The position numbers and the translations under genes are program-made. From contig WPIO01000002.1 in assembly GCA_009760855.2 (NCBI GenBank), positions 2,772,501-2,836,500 on the forward strand: a stretch of 64,000 nucleotides of DNA, read 5' to 3'. The notes below the pieces were generated by a model, which was given only the letters and a program-made list of their open reading frames with translations, made no database searches and was not told the origin of the DNA. The DNA is from Cristatella mucedo (taxonomy: Eukaryota; Bryozoa; Phylactolaemata; Cristatellidae). Below are positions 11,000 through 23,637 of the stretch, one piece after another (position 1 is the stretch's first letter; the number at the start of each line of letters is the position of its first letter).

Positions 11000-11915
11000 G
11001 CTTCAGATCAGCTTTCCGTTGCTAAAACACTGCGTCCTTTTTTTGTCGTGGGCGCGCTGTCAGCGCGGCTTGCGTCGAAAGTCAGACGTGAGAGAGGCCT
11101 GCTACCTGCAGCTGCTCGTGCTCTGACGGTGCAGCGAGAGCGCGAATGCAGCAGGAGCCATTATTTAGACCGGCGTGCTCAATAGTAGAAGAAACTGGCG
11201 AGCGAAGGCCCCGCGATAGAAGCCCTGGCGATAGGCTGCGGACGGATGCGCTCTCGCCCTTCAGTGTAAGGCCGCTTGACGTGCGCACGCGTTACAAGGG
11301 CTGCAACCGTTTAATTGGACGCGCGCCACGCTAGTGCACTCATGAGCACACAAGCGCGTATAGTTAATTAGCTGCGCAATTATAGACCTCCAAATTTCCC
11401 TGGATCGCGGGTGCCTGGTGAGCTTGTTGGGAAAAGTTTGCGTGAAATGCGAGAAATGAGGTAACGTGCTGTGCAACGTATCCAACGGATTGCGGTTGCT
11501 AGTCGTTCCTCTGAGCTTGCAAAGCACGCAGGCTATCCTATGCGGTGAGACTTTATTTCACTAACCGAGCAAGCTAGTGCATTGCAAACAATCTATAAAA
11601 GTAAGCGACGGAGGAGCTCTACGGCATGCTTACGTATGCATTTTCATACTGGCTGCATACCATGCTGACAAAGTCGCAGGTGCTGCGACGACATCACCCT
11701 CGGGCGAAGGCGGCGGTTTGCCGAATGCAGTGGCAGCCGCGGCGGGCGCACTCCGCCTTTGTTCTACATGAGCCCACGAAGACAGACGGACAGATAGATA
11801 GATAGACAGACAGACAAAAAGCGAAAACCCCACGCGTTTCGAATTCGTCGGTCGAATCGGGTGAGTCATAACAAATGTCGCCTCTGGCTGCACAGGTAGT
11901 TGGTCCAATGGCTTA
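11000..11915. other. No assignable feature
   Basis: Intermediate-GC sequence with short open frames only. A small GATA/GACA simple patch lies near 11,790-11,815. No gene or transposon is recognised. Confidence 0.4.
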
Positions 11916-11917
11916 AG

Positions 11918-14275
11918 GATAATAATGAAAATAAAAATTCTATTGTATCTCGCCTTAGAGAACTTAATCTATATTCGGGCACTTTAAAACTCACTGCACT
12001 AGAAGCAATAGGCACTAGTTAATGAAAAGCAAGATATCCTACTTAGGCAAGCATGCAAAAGCACTCAACTATCATCCAAAAGCAAGAACACAAAAGTGCA
12101 CTGAAGAATCGGGGCCGCCGGTTACTAGGTCGGACCCACGTTAGTAACACTCACTCTATCGCGCACAGGGGAAACAAGCACACCGGAAAACGGGTACCGC
12201 TCCACTATACAATAGGGCGCTATGGAAAAACAACATGCTGCGGTTGCCTATAGTCACGAAGTACACAGTTTCATAAATCGCAGCTGCATAAAATGACAAT
12301 TCAGTGGAACAGAAGTCTGTAGCTTCTTTCCGAACGTCGTCAAATTAAGAGAAAGCACGATGACATGCGGCAGTGTACTGCGGCAGTACAAGCTTTTGGA
12401 GGTTTCTTCAGAAGACCAAAAAGAGTTGTTGCATGGCAACTGAAGGAACCAGAGATTCTCCCAGAGCTTTGAAGTTTGTTAGAGGCGTAATAATAATTAA
12501 TCAGACGAACTAGAGGCCCGTGACTGGAGGAGTGAAAGTGAGGAGTAAAAGTGGGGTGAAACTAATTGAGATGGGTAGGCGTGAGCCAATAGATTGATGA
12601 GACTTGAAAAAATTGCAAGCTGATTTAACAGCCTCTTGTGCATAGCGACAAAAAAGCCTTTACGGCTGTCACCACCGCTTGCAATGGCGATGAAGGATCA
12701 CCCAACACAGGATTCGAACCCACGGCGTCGGAACCGAGGTCGTGAAAAGCAACCGCCTTAGCTAGTGTGAGCCATCGCGGCTCGCTGAAAGTGAGTGATC
12801 GGATGTGAAGTAGACAGCTGCTCGATTAGCAACCAGCTTAGATCGGCGAGCAGTGATGTCACGTGACAACAGTTATGCTTACAACATATGAGCCTAACTG
12901 ATGAGGTTTGCAACGACTCCGAGCTATTGCATGTGCAGAAATACCTACAGGCAGTGACTTACAGAAGTTTCTTCGGGATTACACGAATGCATATAGCCGC
13001 TTGGCTGCTTTATCCAAGAAAGCTCAAATTTTTTAAATGACACGTAAATGAAAATAAGTAGGCTTGATTGTGGAGCTGATATTTTCATGTTGTGATGAGT
13101 CATTTTGGAAGAGGACAGGTTGGAGGTTGTGCTGAGGAAGATGCTTCTAGTGCTGGTAGAGCCTATTTGGAGAGCTTTCCATTTTCTCTATAGCATTTGG
13201 CTTGCATATACTTAGAAAGTTGGCTTTGTTTGTCGTAATTCAATTTCAGAACGTTTGTTGTCATCCAAGTGCCAATTTCAGCAATGCCTGCTGTTGGGAC
13301 GCTCAGAGAGTGAGATATTGCAAGGTAGGGAATGATCCAATCTGAAGTGCGGTTTCGTGTCGTCTGTGCTCAAATGAAAGCCTACGCTGTGCGTGCGGTT
13401 GCGTGTCGTCTGCATAAAAATTAAAGCCTACACTGTACTTTGTAATTATATTGATGAGGTGGAGAGTATACACTGCAAAGCAAAAAGGACTTGAACTAAA
13501 ATTAATCTCTGGTTTGTCTCGCACGTAGAAAGTCTCACTATAAAATTGTTTTTCTTTGACATTTACTTTCTGAATTCTCACTCTTAGATAAGACCTAGGA
13601 CATTGCAACGCAGTGCCTGGGGTGCCTAGTCAACACGATTGACGTTCTAGAGGGATTTTGTGATCAGGAGAATCAAAATATGCCGAGAGGTGAAATCCAG
13701 CACAGCTTGCAGAGTTTCTCTGCAAGCTGAGTCAGCATTCTTGAGAAGGTCGTTACACACTAGCAGCCTCTGGCAGGCACATGTGGAGTCATTTGCTCAG
13801 AACTATGACGGGGAGTTACCTGGCTGGATTTAAAAGAGTTTTAGTATAAGAGTTTAACTTATCTGCCACTACTCGCTCCAGCGCCTTCGAGAGGAGCGGC
13901 AGTTGGGAGACTGGGCGAAAGTTGCTACGGTTCTTCTGGTCTTTTTTAATGAGTGGCCTAACAAGAGCCTTTTTGAAGGAGCCGGGCCGAGGCCTGAGGC
14001 CAAGGACACAGCTGTAGTGCTAGTTACGCATGGCATCAGCAGATGTATGCATCGCAGAAAAAAGAGAAGCAATGGGCACAGGGTCTAGAGTCTTTTTGTT
14101 TGACTGTAGTCTTCTCTGATTGAGAGAGGAACTTCGAAATCAATGCAGTCACGACAGGCTTGAAGGCGGATATTGAAGACGTGCAAGGAACGCTGAAGGA
14201 AGAGTCCAGCGAGGATGTCGCATTGGGGGTTGACTTACGAATTTTTTTCGATCTAGCCGATAAAGAGCTAGTAAG
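11918..14275 (-). mobile_element. LINE 'B' copy 2, decayed RT, with nested SINE
   Basis: On the minus strand the segment near 13,870-13,990 reads as an RT N-terminal block (FKKALVRPLIKKDQKN and a SKALERVV-like stretch), typical of CR1/L2 elements. The lower coordinates hold the diverged central and C-terminal parts, and a degraded terminal hairpin and A/T tail lie at about 11,918-11,995. SINE type 1 interrupts it at about 12,610-12,790. Many stops make it non-functional. The left boundary is uncertain: the 3' tail could belong to a separate insertion. Confidence 0.6.
12610..12790 (-). mobile_element. SINE type 1 (tRNA-derived), minus strand
   Basis: On the minus strand it has the tRNA-like head with B-box GGGTTCGAATCC and the family-specific region around a GGCGAT...ATCGCC-like segment and AGGCTTTTTTGTCGCTA. 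It is inserted within LINE B copy 2. Confidence 0.8.
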
Positions 14276-14282
14276 GTGATCT

Positions 14283-14745
14283 GCTATATAATAATAATAG
14301 TAGTACTAATATTACATTTTATGGCACCCTCAGAGCATATATCTCTTTCTAGGCACTTTACATGTGCTGTATAGGAAGCATGGCTATATGGTTATTGGTA
14401 ACATGCAGTGTGAGCACGAATAAGCACATAAAGTAGAAATCAAACGGGCTCAGCAAATACTGCGAGAAGCAGGTACGTTTCAGCTTATTTTTAAATGCTA
14501 TCAAGTCAGGGGATGTCGTGACGTCAAGCGGGAGTGAGTTCCAGGCCTTGGGAGCATACGAACTAAAGGCACGGTTTCCAGAGGATTTAAGGTCGATTCG
14601 AGGCACAGCTAAATGACTTGAGTCAGAAGAGCGGGTGGTACGCTTGATCGGGGAGTATTTATGATAAGTAGGCTGGACCACCTCAAGGATTGCTAGGTAT
14701 GTTGCTGACTTTAGTGCTTTAAGGAGACGGTTGAGGGTTTACAGC
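14283..14745 (-). mobile_element. LINE 'B' copy 3, 3' end
   Basis: The minus-strand frame 14,358-14,681 contains NRAFSSYAPKAWNSLPL, matching the C-terminal region of CR1/L2-type ORF2. It then runs into the terminal hairpin and an ATT-type tail at about 14,283-14,330. The element is 5'-truncated. Confidence 0.75.
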
Positions 14746-15436
14746 AGCATTTTTGGATTGTGCATATTTAATTGCACACTGTTCTTATGCCAGCAAAACT
14801 TTCCCTTGCCTTTGATGGATTAGTAAGATCTACACTAATCCTCGCATGCAAGTCAATGGACCTTTCCTGATGGAAGTCCTGACTTTGCTTTTGATTTTGA
14901 TTATGCTTTTATAAGCTTGCGCTTAAAAAAGCTCATAGCTCGTTGAAGACATCTGCATGAAACAGCAGCCAATCTTGGCGAGGGTACACAGTACAGTTCG
15001 TTTTGTGGGAGTAGCAAACTCGTCCAGAACATCGGCAAGCGTCATGTTGTATTATTCGACCAATGAGCGTAGATCAGATGGAGGATTGAGCAGAAGCGGC
15101 CAAGAAGAAGTGACGGAAAGGAGGATATTTTTTCGCATCGTTTCGATACCAAGGTTTTTCAGGTTTCGGGATTCGAAGAACAACGTTTGTTACCGAAGAG
15201 AAAATAAATACCGAAGCGAAACATAGATCTGTATGTGGTCAGATGTTCATAACTATTTAACAGTATGAGTCGACAGTGTACAGTCATGAGTGAATTGACA
15301 GTGTACAGTCTGATCGAGAGTAGAGCGTCTGTGGATGTGTGCGAACGCACCCGTGCATATGAGTCGCGAGAGAGAACGAATAAGTCGGCCATCAAAATTC
15401 GGTGCATAGATAGTAGATTGTTTAGGTTACCAACTG
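14746..15436. other. No assignable feature
   Basis: AT-leaning sequence with short open frames and no recognised motif. Confidence 0.4.
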
Positions 15437-15605
15437 GTGAGCCGTGATGGCACACTAGGTAAGGCGGTTGCTTTCACGACCTCGGTCCCGAGGTCGTGGG
15501 TTCGATTCCTGTGGTGGGCGATTCTTTATCGCCACTGCAAGCGTTGGTGATAGCCATAAAAGGCTCTTCTGTCGCTAAACAAAAAGAGGCTGCTTAATCA
15601 GCTAG
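15437..15605 (+). mobile_element. SINE type 1, plus strand, well preserved
   Basis: A tRNA-like head: A-box region GATGGCACACTAGGTAAGGC, then ACGACCTCGG and CCGAGGTCGT as a 10-bp inverted repeat, then B-box GGGTTCGATTCC. The body is GGTGGGCGAT...ATCGCCACTGCAAGC, then GGCTCTTCTGTCGCTA, ending near a TTTA repeat. It is a useful reference copy for the family. Confidence 0.85.
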
Positions 15606-15782
15606 AATTTATTTATTTATTTAATGAACGATCAAGTCCCTATTCCTAATGAGGGGACGATTTCTGGAAGAAAGGGTAAAAATAAGATCAGAAAAATGGA
15701 AAATAAAGCGACTCTTGGGAATGAAGAAAGAGACGAGGAAAAGTGAGACGTGGAGATAAAGGGAGAGAAAAAAGTGAAGCAA

Positions 15783-15977
15783 AGAGAGAGAGAGACAGAG
15801 AGAGAGAGACAGACTCACAGACAGACTCACAGACAGACAGACTCACAGACAGACTCACAGACAGACAGACTCACAGACAGACAGACAGACTCACAGACAG
15901 ACTCACAGACAGACTCACAGACAGACTCACAGACAGACTCACAGACAGACTCACAGACAGACTCACAGACAGACTCA
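15783..15977. repeat. (AG)n followed by 12-bp GACAGACTCACA minisatellite
   Basis: An AG/GAGACAGA tract precedes about 14 units based on GACAGACTCACA, with some 8-bp GACAGACA variants. The frames across it are artefacts. The unit is too short and spacer-less to be a CRISPR array. Confidence 0.95.
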
Positions 15978-16860
15978 GCACCAAACGCAAATGGCTCCGA
16001 GGCAGCCTAATCACTTTTTTCTGAGCTTTCGATTTCACCCCAGCATGCATTCGTTTACGGTCCACCTTGGGTTTAAGGAAACCCATTTCCCATGACATGC
16101 TGAGCCGACATTTTTTTATCTTGATTAAAACTAAATTGTGTTCCGCCGACGTTCTTGACTTGCTTAAAATCAAAGTATGGATAACAGCGGCTACACTCAG
16201 GCGCAGATTTCCCCAAAGGTAACGGGTGCAGTGCGAAGCTTTCTCCAATTTCCGGGTGAGATTTTGTCAGTGCAGACAAACGCACTTCAATTTGATTCGG
16301 CATCGTTGTCGTCACGTCTCTTGGTGTCCCGTCATTGCTTTGTCCGAAAATTTCACTTTTGAGCCCTGTGCTGAGCAGCGTGTCTCCGACACGAGGGTCT
16401 TGCGACTAATCTGCAAGTTAATAAACGAAAGTCAAACGCGAGAGGCTGAGATGAGCGGGTCACAGCTGCATGCGAGAACACGGTGAAATGCGGCGGCAGC
16501 GGCCTTCTAGCTGGCATTTAGCTGCTCCAGTCAGCCGTAGCCGCGACTGGAGCTTTTAAAGCGCCCGAGGCTCCCTCGTTAATGTCGACGTGCCCTCATC
16601 CAGCAAGCCTAGTCCAGCCTGCGCCCGCATGGACTAGCACGGCTAGAAAATCATGTCAAAATTATAGAGTAGGTCTATTGAATAGTAGTGGCCTCGCATA
16701 AGAAATATTGCAGTCGAGCGGCTTTGGGTAATTACACTTTACTGTTCGCCTGCATCACTTGGCACACAGCTTTGTGCAAGAACAGTTGACTAATATATTA
16801 TAATTCATTTGTATTTGTATGTAAAGTCTGGTGGTTGCAAGAACCGGCTACTCATTTACG
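15978..16860. other. Upstream flank of histone cluster, no gene seen
   Basis: Intermediate sequence with no recognised coding or transposon motif, lying beyond the 3' end of the H2A gene. Confidence 0.4.
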
Positions 16861-16868
16861 AGTGTGGT

Positions 16869-16884
16869 GGTCCTGAAAAGGACC
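16869..16884 (-). terminator. Histone 3' stem-loop of H2A copy 1
   Basis: On the minus strand GGTCCTTTTCAGGACC forms the 6-bp stem and 4-nt loop, preceded by AAAAC and followed by ACCACA, as in replication-dependent histone mRNAs. It lies about 30 bp after the stop codon. Confidence 0.95.
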
Positions 16885-16913
16885 GTTTTGTTGTCACTGC
16901 GACGCTACTTCAA

Positions 16914-17306
16914 TTACGTCGACTTGGCTGCAGCCGCTGGCTTGTCCGACTTCTTGGGCAGAAGCACGGCCTGGATGTTGGGTAGCACACCGCCCTGCGC
17001 TATCGTCACACCTGCCAGCAGCTTGTTCAGCTCCTCGTCGTTGCGCACGGCCAGCTGCAGGTGGCGCGGCACGATTCTCGTCTTCTTATTGTCGCGCGCC
17101 GCGTTGCCGGCCAGCTCCAGCACCTCGGCCGCCAGATACTCCATCACGGCCGCCAGGTACACGGGCGCTCCGGCTCCCACGCGCTCCGCGTAGTTACCCT
17201 TGCGCAGCAGCCTGTGAATTCTGCCGACCGGAAACTGCAGTCCGGCGCGCGACGACCTCGACTTGGACTTGCCAGCCGCCTTGCCTCCCTTTCCACGACC
17301 TGTCAT
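16914..17306 (-). CDS. Histone H2A, copy 1
   Basis: An intronless 130-aa core histone that pairs with H2B in the nucleosome. It starts [13 protein letters not shown], carries the canonical histone fold with [20 protein letters not shown] and the acidic-patch segment NDEELNKLL, and ends [13 protein letters not shown]. There is no C-terminal SQ motif, so it is not H2A.X. The 3' stem-loop marks it as replication-dependent. It is divergently paired with H2B at 17,559. The protein is identical to copy 2 at 35,327-35,719, with only a few silent base differences, consistent with recent duplication or gene conversion. Confidence 0.98.
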   Translation of the reverse strand: MTGRGKGGKAAGKSKSRSSRAGLQFPVGRIHRLLRKGNYAERVGAGAPVYLAAVMEYLAAEVLELAGNAARDNKKTRIVPRHLQLAVRNDEELNKLLAGVTIAQGGVLPNIQAVLLPKKSDKPAAAAKST

Positions 17307-17933
<627 letters not shown>

Positions 17934-17959
17934 ATGTCGTCGAGTTATGGCTTAACAAC

Positions 17960-17975
17960 GGCCCTTTTTAGGGCC
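17960..17975 (+). terminator. Histone 3' stem-loop of H2B copy 1
   Basis: GGCCCTTTTTAGGGCC followed by ACCAA. A purine-rich CAAGAG lies about 13 bp downstream, as expected for the U7 binding element. Confidence 0.95.
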
Positions 17976-17984
17976 ACCAATTGA

Positions 17985-18555
17985 CGATCAAGAGTTGTCT
18001 TTCGCAAGCATGCATGTGGTGGTTGGCCTCGTGAGAAGTAGCACGTGTGAATTAGGGTATCGTAAACCAAGGTAAAATGAACATGATTCGAAACTAAAAC
18101 GCTTTAGCTTTTCAGAGGGTTAGAAGCTGCTTATGGTGCGAACGAATGCTGTGACCAGTTGCTAAAGTAAGCGATAGATTGCAGCTGGGTATCCTGTACA
18201 ATACAGGATTTTAACAAGTCCTATGTGCCTCGTGTATGTGACTGACACGGGTAGGCCGCAGTAAGGACTTATTTAGTATGTACCTTCCAGACTGGGGCAG
18301 GTTGCCGGAGAATCGCTAGCTGCGGGAAGGGGAGGGTTTTATGGTACAACTAGCATATACCCGGTCGGCAGTGGTGCTTATCTAGAGCCCTTTAAGTGTG
18401 GCTTGTTTTATTGGCTAGATGGCTCATTTGCAGATTTGCCGTAACAGATTGCAATTGTGGCTCTAGTTCACGTGGACCTGCTTTCAACTGGGGAGCAGTA
18501 CCATGTTCTCGAACTTGCATACGGTGGGCTGTGCATCTGCTGCAGCTTGTGCCTA
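17985..18555. other. No assignable feature
   Basis: Intergenic sequence between the H2B gene and the SINE/LINE cluster. No motif recognised. Confidence 0.4.
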
Positions 18556-18559
18556 ACTG

Positions 18560-18745
18560 GCGGCTAGCATCGTAAATTAAATTTTTTAGAGCACCATGTA
18601 GGTACTAAATCTTCGAGCGTTTGATGTATACATCGGGGCTTGATCTCGGCGAATCAAATACGTTCACCCTGACCTCGGTCGGGGCGAGCACATAGGCCAT
18701 CGGGCCAAACCGTGCTAGGTCTAGCCGAGGTCATAGGCTTGAGCC
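18560..18745 (-). mobile_element. SINE type 2, diverged, minus strand
   Basis: On the minus strand a GGTTTGGCCCGATGGCCTAT head and a GACCGAGGTCAGGGTG region resemble the tRNA-like head of the type 2 SINE. The tail is diverged. Confidence 0.55.
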
Positions 18746-18754
18746 CAGTGGCCC

Positions 18755-19175
18755 CGTAGTACATCAGTGTGATTCGTCCTTCAGTGCTAATGCATGCGTA
18801 CACTGTGCATGCTGCCAATAACCATATTTGCATGCTCATCCTGTTGGTGAGCAGCAATGGCACACTAGGTAAGAAGTTTGCTTTTCAAGACCTCGATCCC
18901 GAGGTTGTGGGTTCGAAGCCTGTGGTGGGCGATCCGATATCGCCACTGCAAGTGGTGGTGATAGACTGTAAAGGCTCTTCTGTCGCTATACAAAAGACGC
19001 CGTTAAATCGGCAAGTAGTGCATGCCACCTATAATCACGTGATGCCTGTTGCCATTGAGCATGCTACCACTAACCATCCGATCGTGCTTTCTTTGCTGCG
19101 AATGTAAAGTGCCTATAAAGAGTTCTCTGCGGGTGCTATACCAAATGCATTGTCATAATTATTACTGTTAGCTGA
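18755..19175 (+). mobile_element. LINE 'B' 3' end, split by a SINE
   Basis: The 3' non-coding end of LINE B on the plus strand, with CATGCTGCCAATAACCATAT repeats and the terminal hairpin GTAAAGTGCC ... CTGCGGGTGCTAT near 19,107-19,140. A type 1 SINE splits it at about 18,845-19,015. Confidence 0.7.
18845..19015 (+). mobile_element. SINE type 1, plus strand
   Basis: GGTGAGCAGCAATGGCACAC head, B-box GGGTTCGAAGCC, and body GGTGGGCGATCCGATATCGCC and GGCTCTTCTGTCGCTATAC. It is inserted into a LINE-B 3' end. Confidence 0.8.
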
Positions 19176-19476
19176 TATGCGATGTGTAAGCCGGGCTGGT
19201 GATGTAAGGGGAAAAAGTGAGACATCTGAGATCTTTCTGAAATGCAATGTCTAAAGCCAAATTTGCCAAACAATAATCCGAATGAAATCCGGCACACTCC
19301 AGAACATAAATAACATGCACATGCTGTCCGCGGCAGGTACACGATATTTAATATATATCGTTGGTTGATCAATAAGTTAGGTCGCAAATGTAAATGATGT
19401 ATTTGTGCTTCGCCTTCTAAACTGAATTAAATTCACCTCAGATGCTGTAAAGGAACATGATTAGAAGGAAATACTA

Positions 19477-19615
19477 GCTGACTTTAACAACCACTTTTTG
19501 CATAGACATAAGAGCCTTTACGGCTATCACCGCCGCTTACAGTGGCGATAAAGGATCGCGCACCACGATATGCGAACCCTCGGGGCCGTGAGGAGCAACC
19601 GCCCTACCTAGTGAG
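19477..19615 (-). mobile_element. SINE type 1, diverged, minus strand
   Basis: On the minus strand GGGCGGTTGCTCCTCACGGC, then a GGGTTCGCATATCGTGGTG region, and then body sequence with ATCGCCACTGTAAGCGGCGG are recognisable but worn. Confidence 0.65.
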
Positions 19616-19742
19616 CAACATTCACAATACAGTCAAGGTAGACTTTGTAAGAAGTGGCAAGTACAGGCAGATATAGTTAAAAGCAGCATTAGGGCAACGG
19701 TTGAATGGCAGATGAACCGAAATACTCTTATGATCAAACAGT

Positions 19743-19758
19743 GGCCCTGAAAAGGGCC
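19743..19758 (-). terminator. Histone 3' stem-loop of H3
   Basis: On the minus strand GGCCCTTTTCAGGGCC followed by AC, 23 bp after the H3 stop codon. Confidence 0.93.
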
Positions 19759-19780
19759 TTTGCTTCGAGTCAACAAATAC

Positions 19781-20746
<966 letters not shown>

Positions 20747-20770
20747 GCAGCTTCGTCGTTGTTTACAAAC

Positions 20771-20786
20771 GGTCCTTTTCAGGACC
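20771..20786 (+). terminator. Histone 3' stem-loop of H4
   Basis: GGTCCTTTTCAGGACC followed by ACCTA; GCTAAGAG lies about 10 bp downstream as a candidate U7 site. Confidence 0.95.
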
Positions 20787-20799
20787 ACCTACTTCGCTA

Positions 20800-21860
20800 A
20801 GAGTATCTTGAGTCGCTTAGACTTACGTCATGGTGCATGTCAATATCAGTTACCTCCTGTGAGTAGCCGCTTAAAAAAAACATTGATAAAAATAACTGCA
20901 TTCACAAGGGTTGCCAAAGATACTATCGACCGTAGATGCAACAATGATTTCTCGTCCAAAATTATACTAGGCGTGGTCATCGCTAGCAGTGTAAATATTG
21001 TAGTGTCATAGACTCCTTGTAACTTCCTGTATACTGTGTAGTTGAGATGCTAACTTATTTTTAGAAGTGGTACAGCATTGTTAACGGTTATAATCCTTTT
21101 AAACCACGTGCATTAGTGACAACCTAGCGGACTTGCTAAAAGGAAGTCGCCTCATCGTCTTTAATCTGGACAAGAGCCACAGTAATTCAGTCGGACGCTT
21201 TGGCCTTGCCTTTGATCACGTGTAAATTGCAATGCGGGAGATGTTTTTATGAAGACGATACTCAACTATCATTTATTGATGGAACTGCAGCTACCGAGAG
21301 TTGCACGATCCCGAAGTAGTTCCAAATTTCACTACAAAAGTTGATCGGCAAATTTTTTAGACTGGTTGCGATGTGAGAAGTAACTGCTCACGGATAGAGA
21401 ACAGTTATAACAGGGTGGCAAAATCTCGCTGCTCCACTCTGTTGGTATACTCTTAGCTCTAACTCCAGACAGCTGCCATTCACGTATGTTAATCAAACTC
21501 CTGACAGCTTGTCTGAGGAGTTGTACACAAATTGTAATTGACCCAAATCCCTGTGAAATGTCTTGTGCTGCCATAGTGTGCTACATAATTGAATTTTATA
21601 AAATACGCACCAACGGATTTGCTAAATAAATACATATGCCTACAATTGGTTTCATTGCGCCGTGAGAGAACTTGTCTCTTCAGAAGAACTAATCGATTAA
21701 GGTGCTTCACATTTGACACGGTGCCCGAGCCCACGTTCCTCAAATACATTCTCCATGGTCTTGGATCGAGGTCGAGAACTTGCCATCCGACGACACCAAT
21801 TCGGCGATATTCAAGAGTACAGCACTGAAACAAGAAGTTGTGGGATTTCAGATGACAGCT
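20800..21860. other. Spacer between H4 and orphan H4 3' end
   Basis: No gene recognised. A diverged type 2 SINE-like stretch is suspected near 21,620-21,790 (GAGAGAACTTGTCTC, GGTGCCCGAGCCCACG), but the match is weak. Confidence 0.4.
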
Positions 21861-21874
21861 GTACAATACCTACC

Positions 21875-21980
21875 TCTATTTACAAACGGTCCTTTTCAGG
21901 ACCACCCACTTCGCTAAGAGAGTATCTTGAGTCGCATACGTCGGTGCATTTTAATAGTTGACATCTTACGAGTCGCCACA
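21875..21980 (+). pseudogene. Orphan histone H4 3' end
   Basis: TTTACAAACGGTCCTTTTCAGGACCACC-like sequence (stem-loop at 21,888-21,903) followed by ACTTCGCTAAGAG and AGTATCTTGAGTCGC matches the flank just after the intact H4, including about 50 bp downstream of the hairpin. No H4 coding sequence precedes it. It is the 3' remnant of a deleted or partially duplicated histone gene, about 1.1 kb from the intact one. Confidence 0.88.
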
Positions 21981-22009
21981 ATAGTCTCGCCGCCGGGTAA
22001 GCTTAAGTC

Positions 22010-23065
22010 CAATGTTCTTTTAAGCATCTTATCCAACGATGCCGAGACCCCCGTTTAGAAAGCCTCAAGTTGTGCCAATATTATTTTAAGTCGAACAGAT
22101 TCATCAATCCGCGTGTAATGAAGCTGATTGCGCCTCAAAGCAGAGCTACTGCGAAAAAATCTAGTAACCTCGAGTTTGAGAACGTTTTCAGTGACTGAAT
22201 ATTCAGCTTGGATGCACCAAGAATTTGGAATTTCCTATAGGCTTCTGTCGTCACCTGTATCGGCTAATATCTCCTAAGCCTTTGGGAAGGGTGCGATATT
22301 TTCGCTCCGCTATCCGTGCGCCCAGAAAATGCATCTTCACCTGCGCGTTTCGCATGCTTGGCTGTGCATAATTCAGTGTCGGTCCTACTATTCCTATTAT
22401 TAGTATTTGTATCATTTCCGAGGAGCCACTCGAAATAAGGCCTTTATTAAACAATAACCCGTACGCATACTATTTGTAGTCTGCTCATAATTCATTCATG
22501 ACCGACTCATAATGCCTGTACTAATAATCTTTTTACAACTTACTTATAATCTACCCATAACAAACATATAATCTCATCATAATTCATGAATGATCAATTC
22601 CTTAACTCCGTAAAATCTACCCTACATTAACCTATAGTCTTCTCATAATTTATTTGAATTCATTCATAATCTACCTATAATCTGCTCATAATTTGTTTAA
22701 AATCTACTAAGTCAGATCATCCATTCATATCATCCATTCATAATCTACATATATTGCGCTTATAATCTACCTATAATCCTCTCTTAATTCGTACGTATAA
22801 TCCACTCTACCTATAATCTTCTCGTAATCTATCTATAATCTCTTCTAAATCTGCTTTTTATCTCCCTGTAATGTACCTATTGTTCACCTATAATCTGTAA
22901 TTTATTTATGATATACACATCATCTGCATATAATTTCTACATAATTGACCTAAACCTGCTCTTAATTTTTTATAATTTACAAATCAGCTACCTGTAATCT
23001 ACGCAAAGTTTCTTACAGCTTATTCATCATCCATGCGTATAATCTACTTGCGTATAATTAATTGC
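22010..23065. repeat. Dispersed repeat unit 'a' ending in a TATAATC-rich degenerate array
   Basis: Positions about 22,020-22,390 match 23,640-23,990 (shared TTTTCAGTGACTGAA, CGTCACCT, TTCGCATGCTTG, TATAATTCA/CATAATTCA). Both are followed by several hundred bp of degenerate units based on ATAATCTACC and CATAATTC, here about 22,440-23,060. It may be a non-autonomous transposon with an internal array, but no terminal motif was proven. Confidence 0.7.
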
Positions 23066-23362
23066 AATCCGTCCAGTACGGTATCGAGCCCTCTGAAAAG
23101 TTATTTTCACTCCTATCGTTTTTCTTACCGTTTCGTCGCATAACCATTCAACTCAGCATTCATTTTGGAAGAGCTGGAAGCCCGTTTATATATGCGCACC
23201 GCTGAGAAGGCGCTTTTGAAATTTTATAAGAAACATGGTATACTACAAGCTATCTTTCGTGTCTGATAGCACCGCCTGTTGGTGCTTTTCAACACCGTGG
23301 TTGAACTTGAAATACTTTATATCCAAAAACAATCCGAGTCTAACCACCGGGTAATCTCACGG

Positions 23363-23637
23363 CGGATTTCATTTTAGACACCATCTCCAACTGCCGACTA
23401 TGGCACATCTTTTTCAGGCGGTCCTGAGCTGCTACTTCTATGCTACTCACTACCTCAACTGCTCTCCTAACTCTGCTATGCTTCCCACTTTCTCTTTGTT
23501 GCGTGAGACGAAGTCTGTTGGCTACCGAATGCGTACCGAAAGCCGCTTAGGCTGTGAGTGCGCTATACAAAACTCTCCTGCGTAACACCCACATGGTCTT
23601 TATGACTTTGTGGAGTTACTGACGGAGATACATCTTA
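23363..23637 (+). mobile_element. LINE 'A' 3' end
   Basis: Matches the 3' end of the LINE A copy at 56.5-57.6 kb: CTGCCGACTATGGCACATC, GGTCCTGAGCTGCTACTTC, GTTGGCTACCGAATGCGTAC and GGAGTTACTGACGGAGATAC. It lies between the two copies of the duplicated repeat. Confidence 0.85.

Noticed and set aside
15437-15530. Functional tRNA gene
   Set aside because: The A and B boxes are present, but the body and several copies show a SINE, and no clean acceptor stem was seen.
15783-15977. Possible CRISPR-like array
   Set aside because: Units of 8-12 bp without spacers, in an animal genome: a simple minisatellite.
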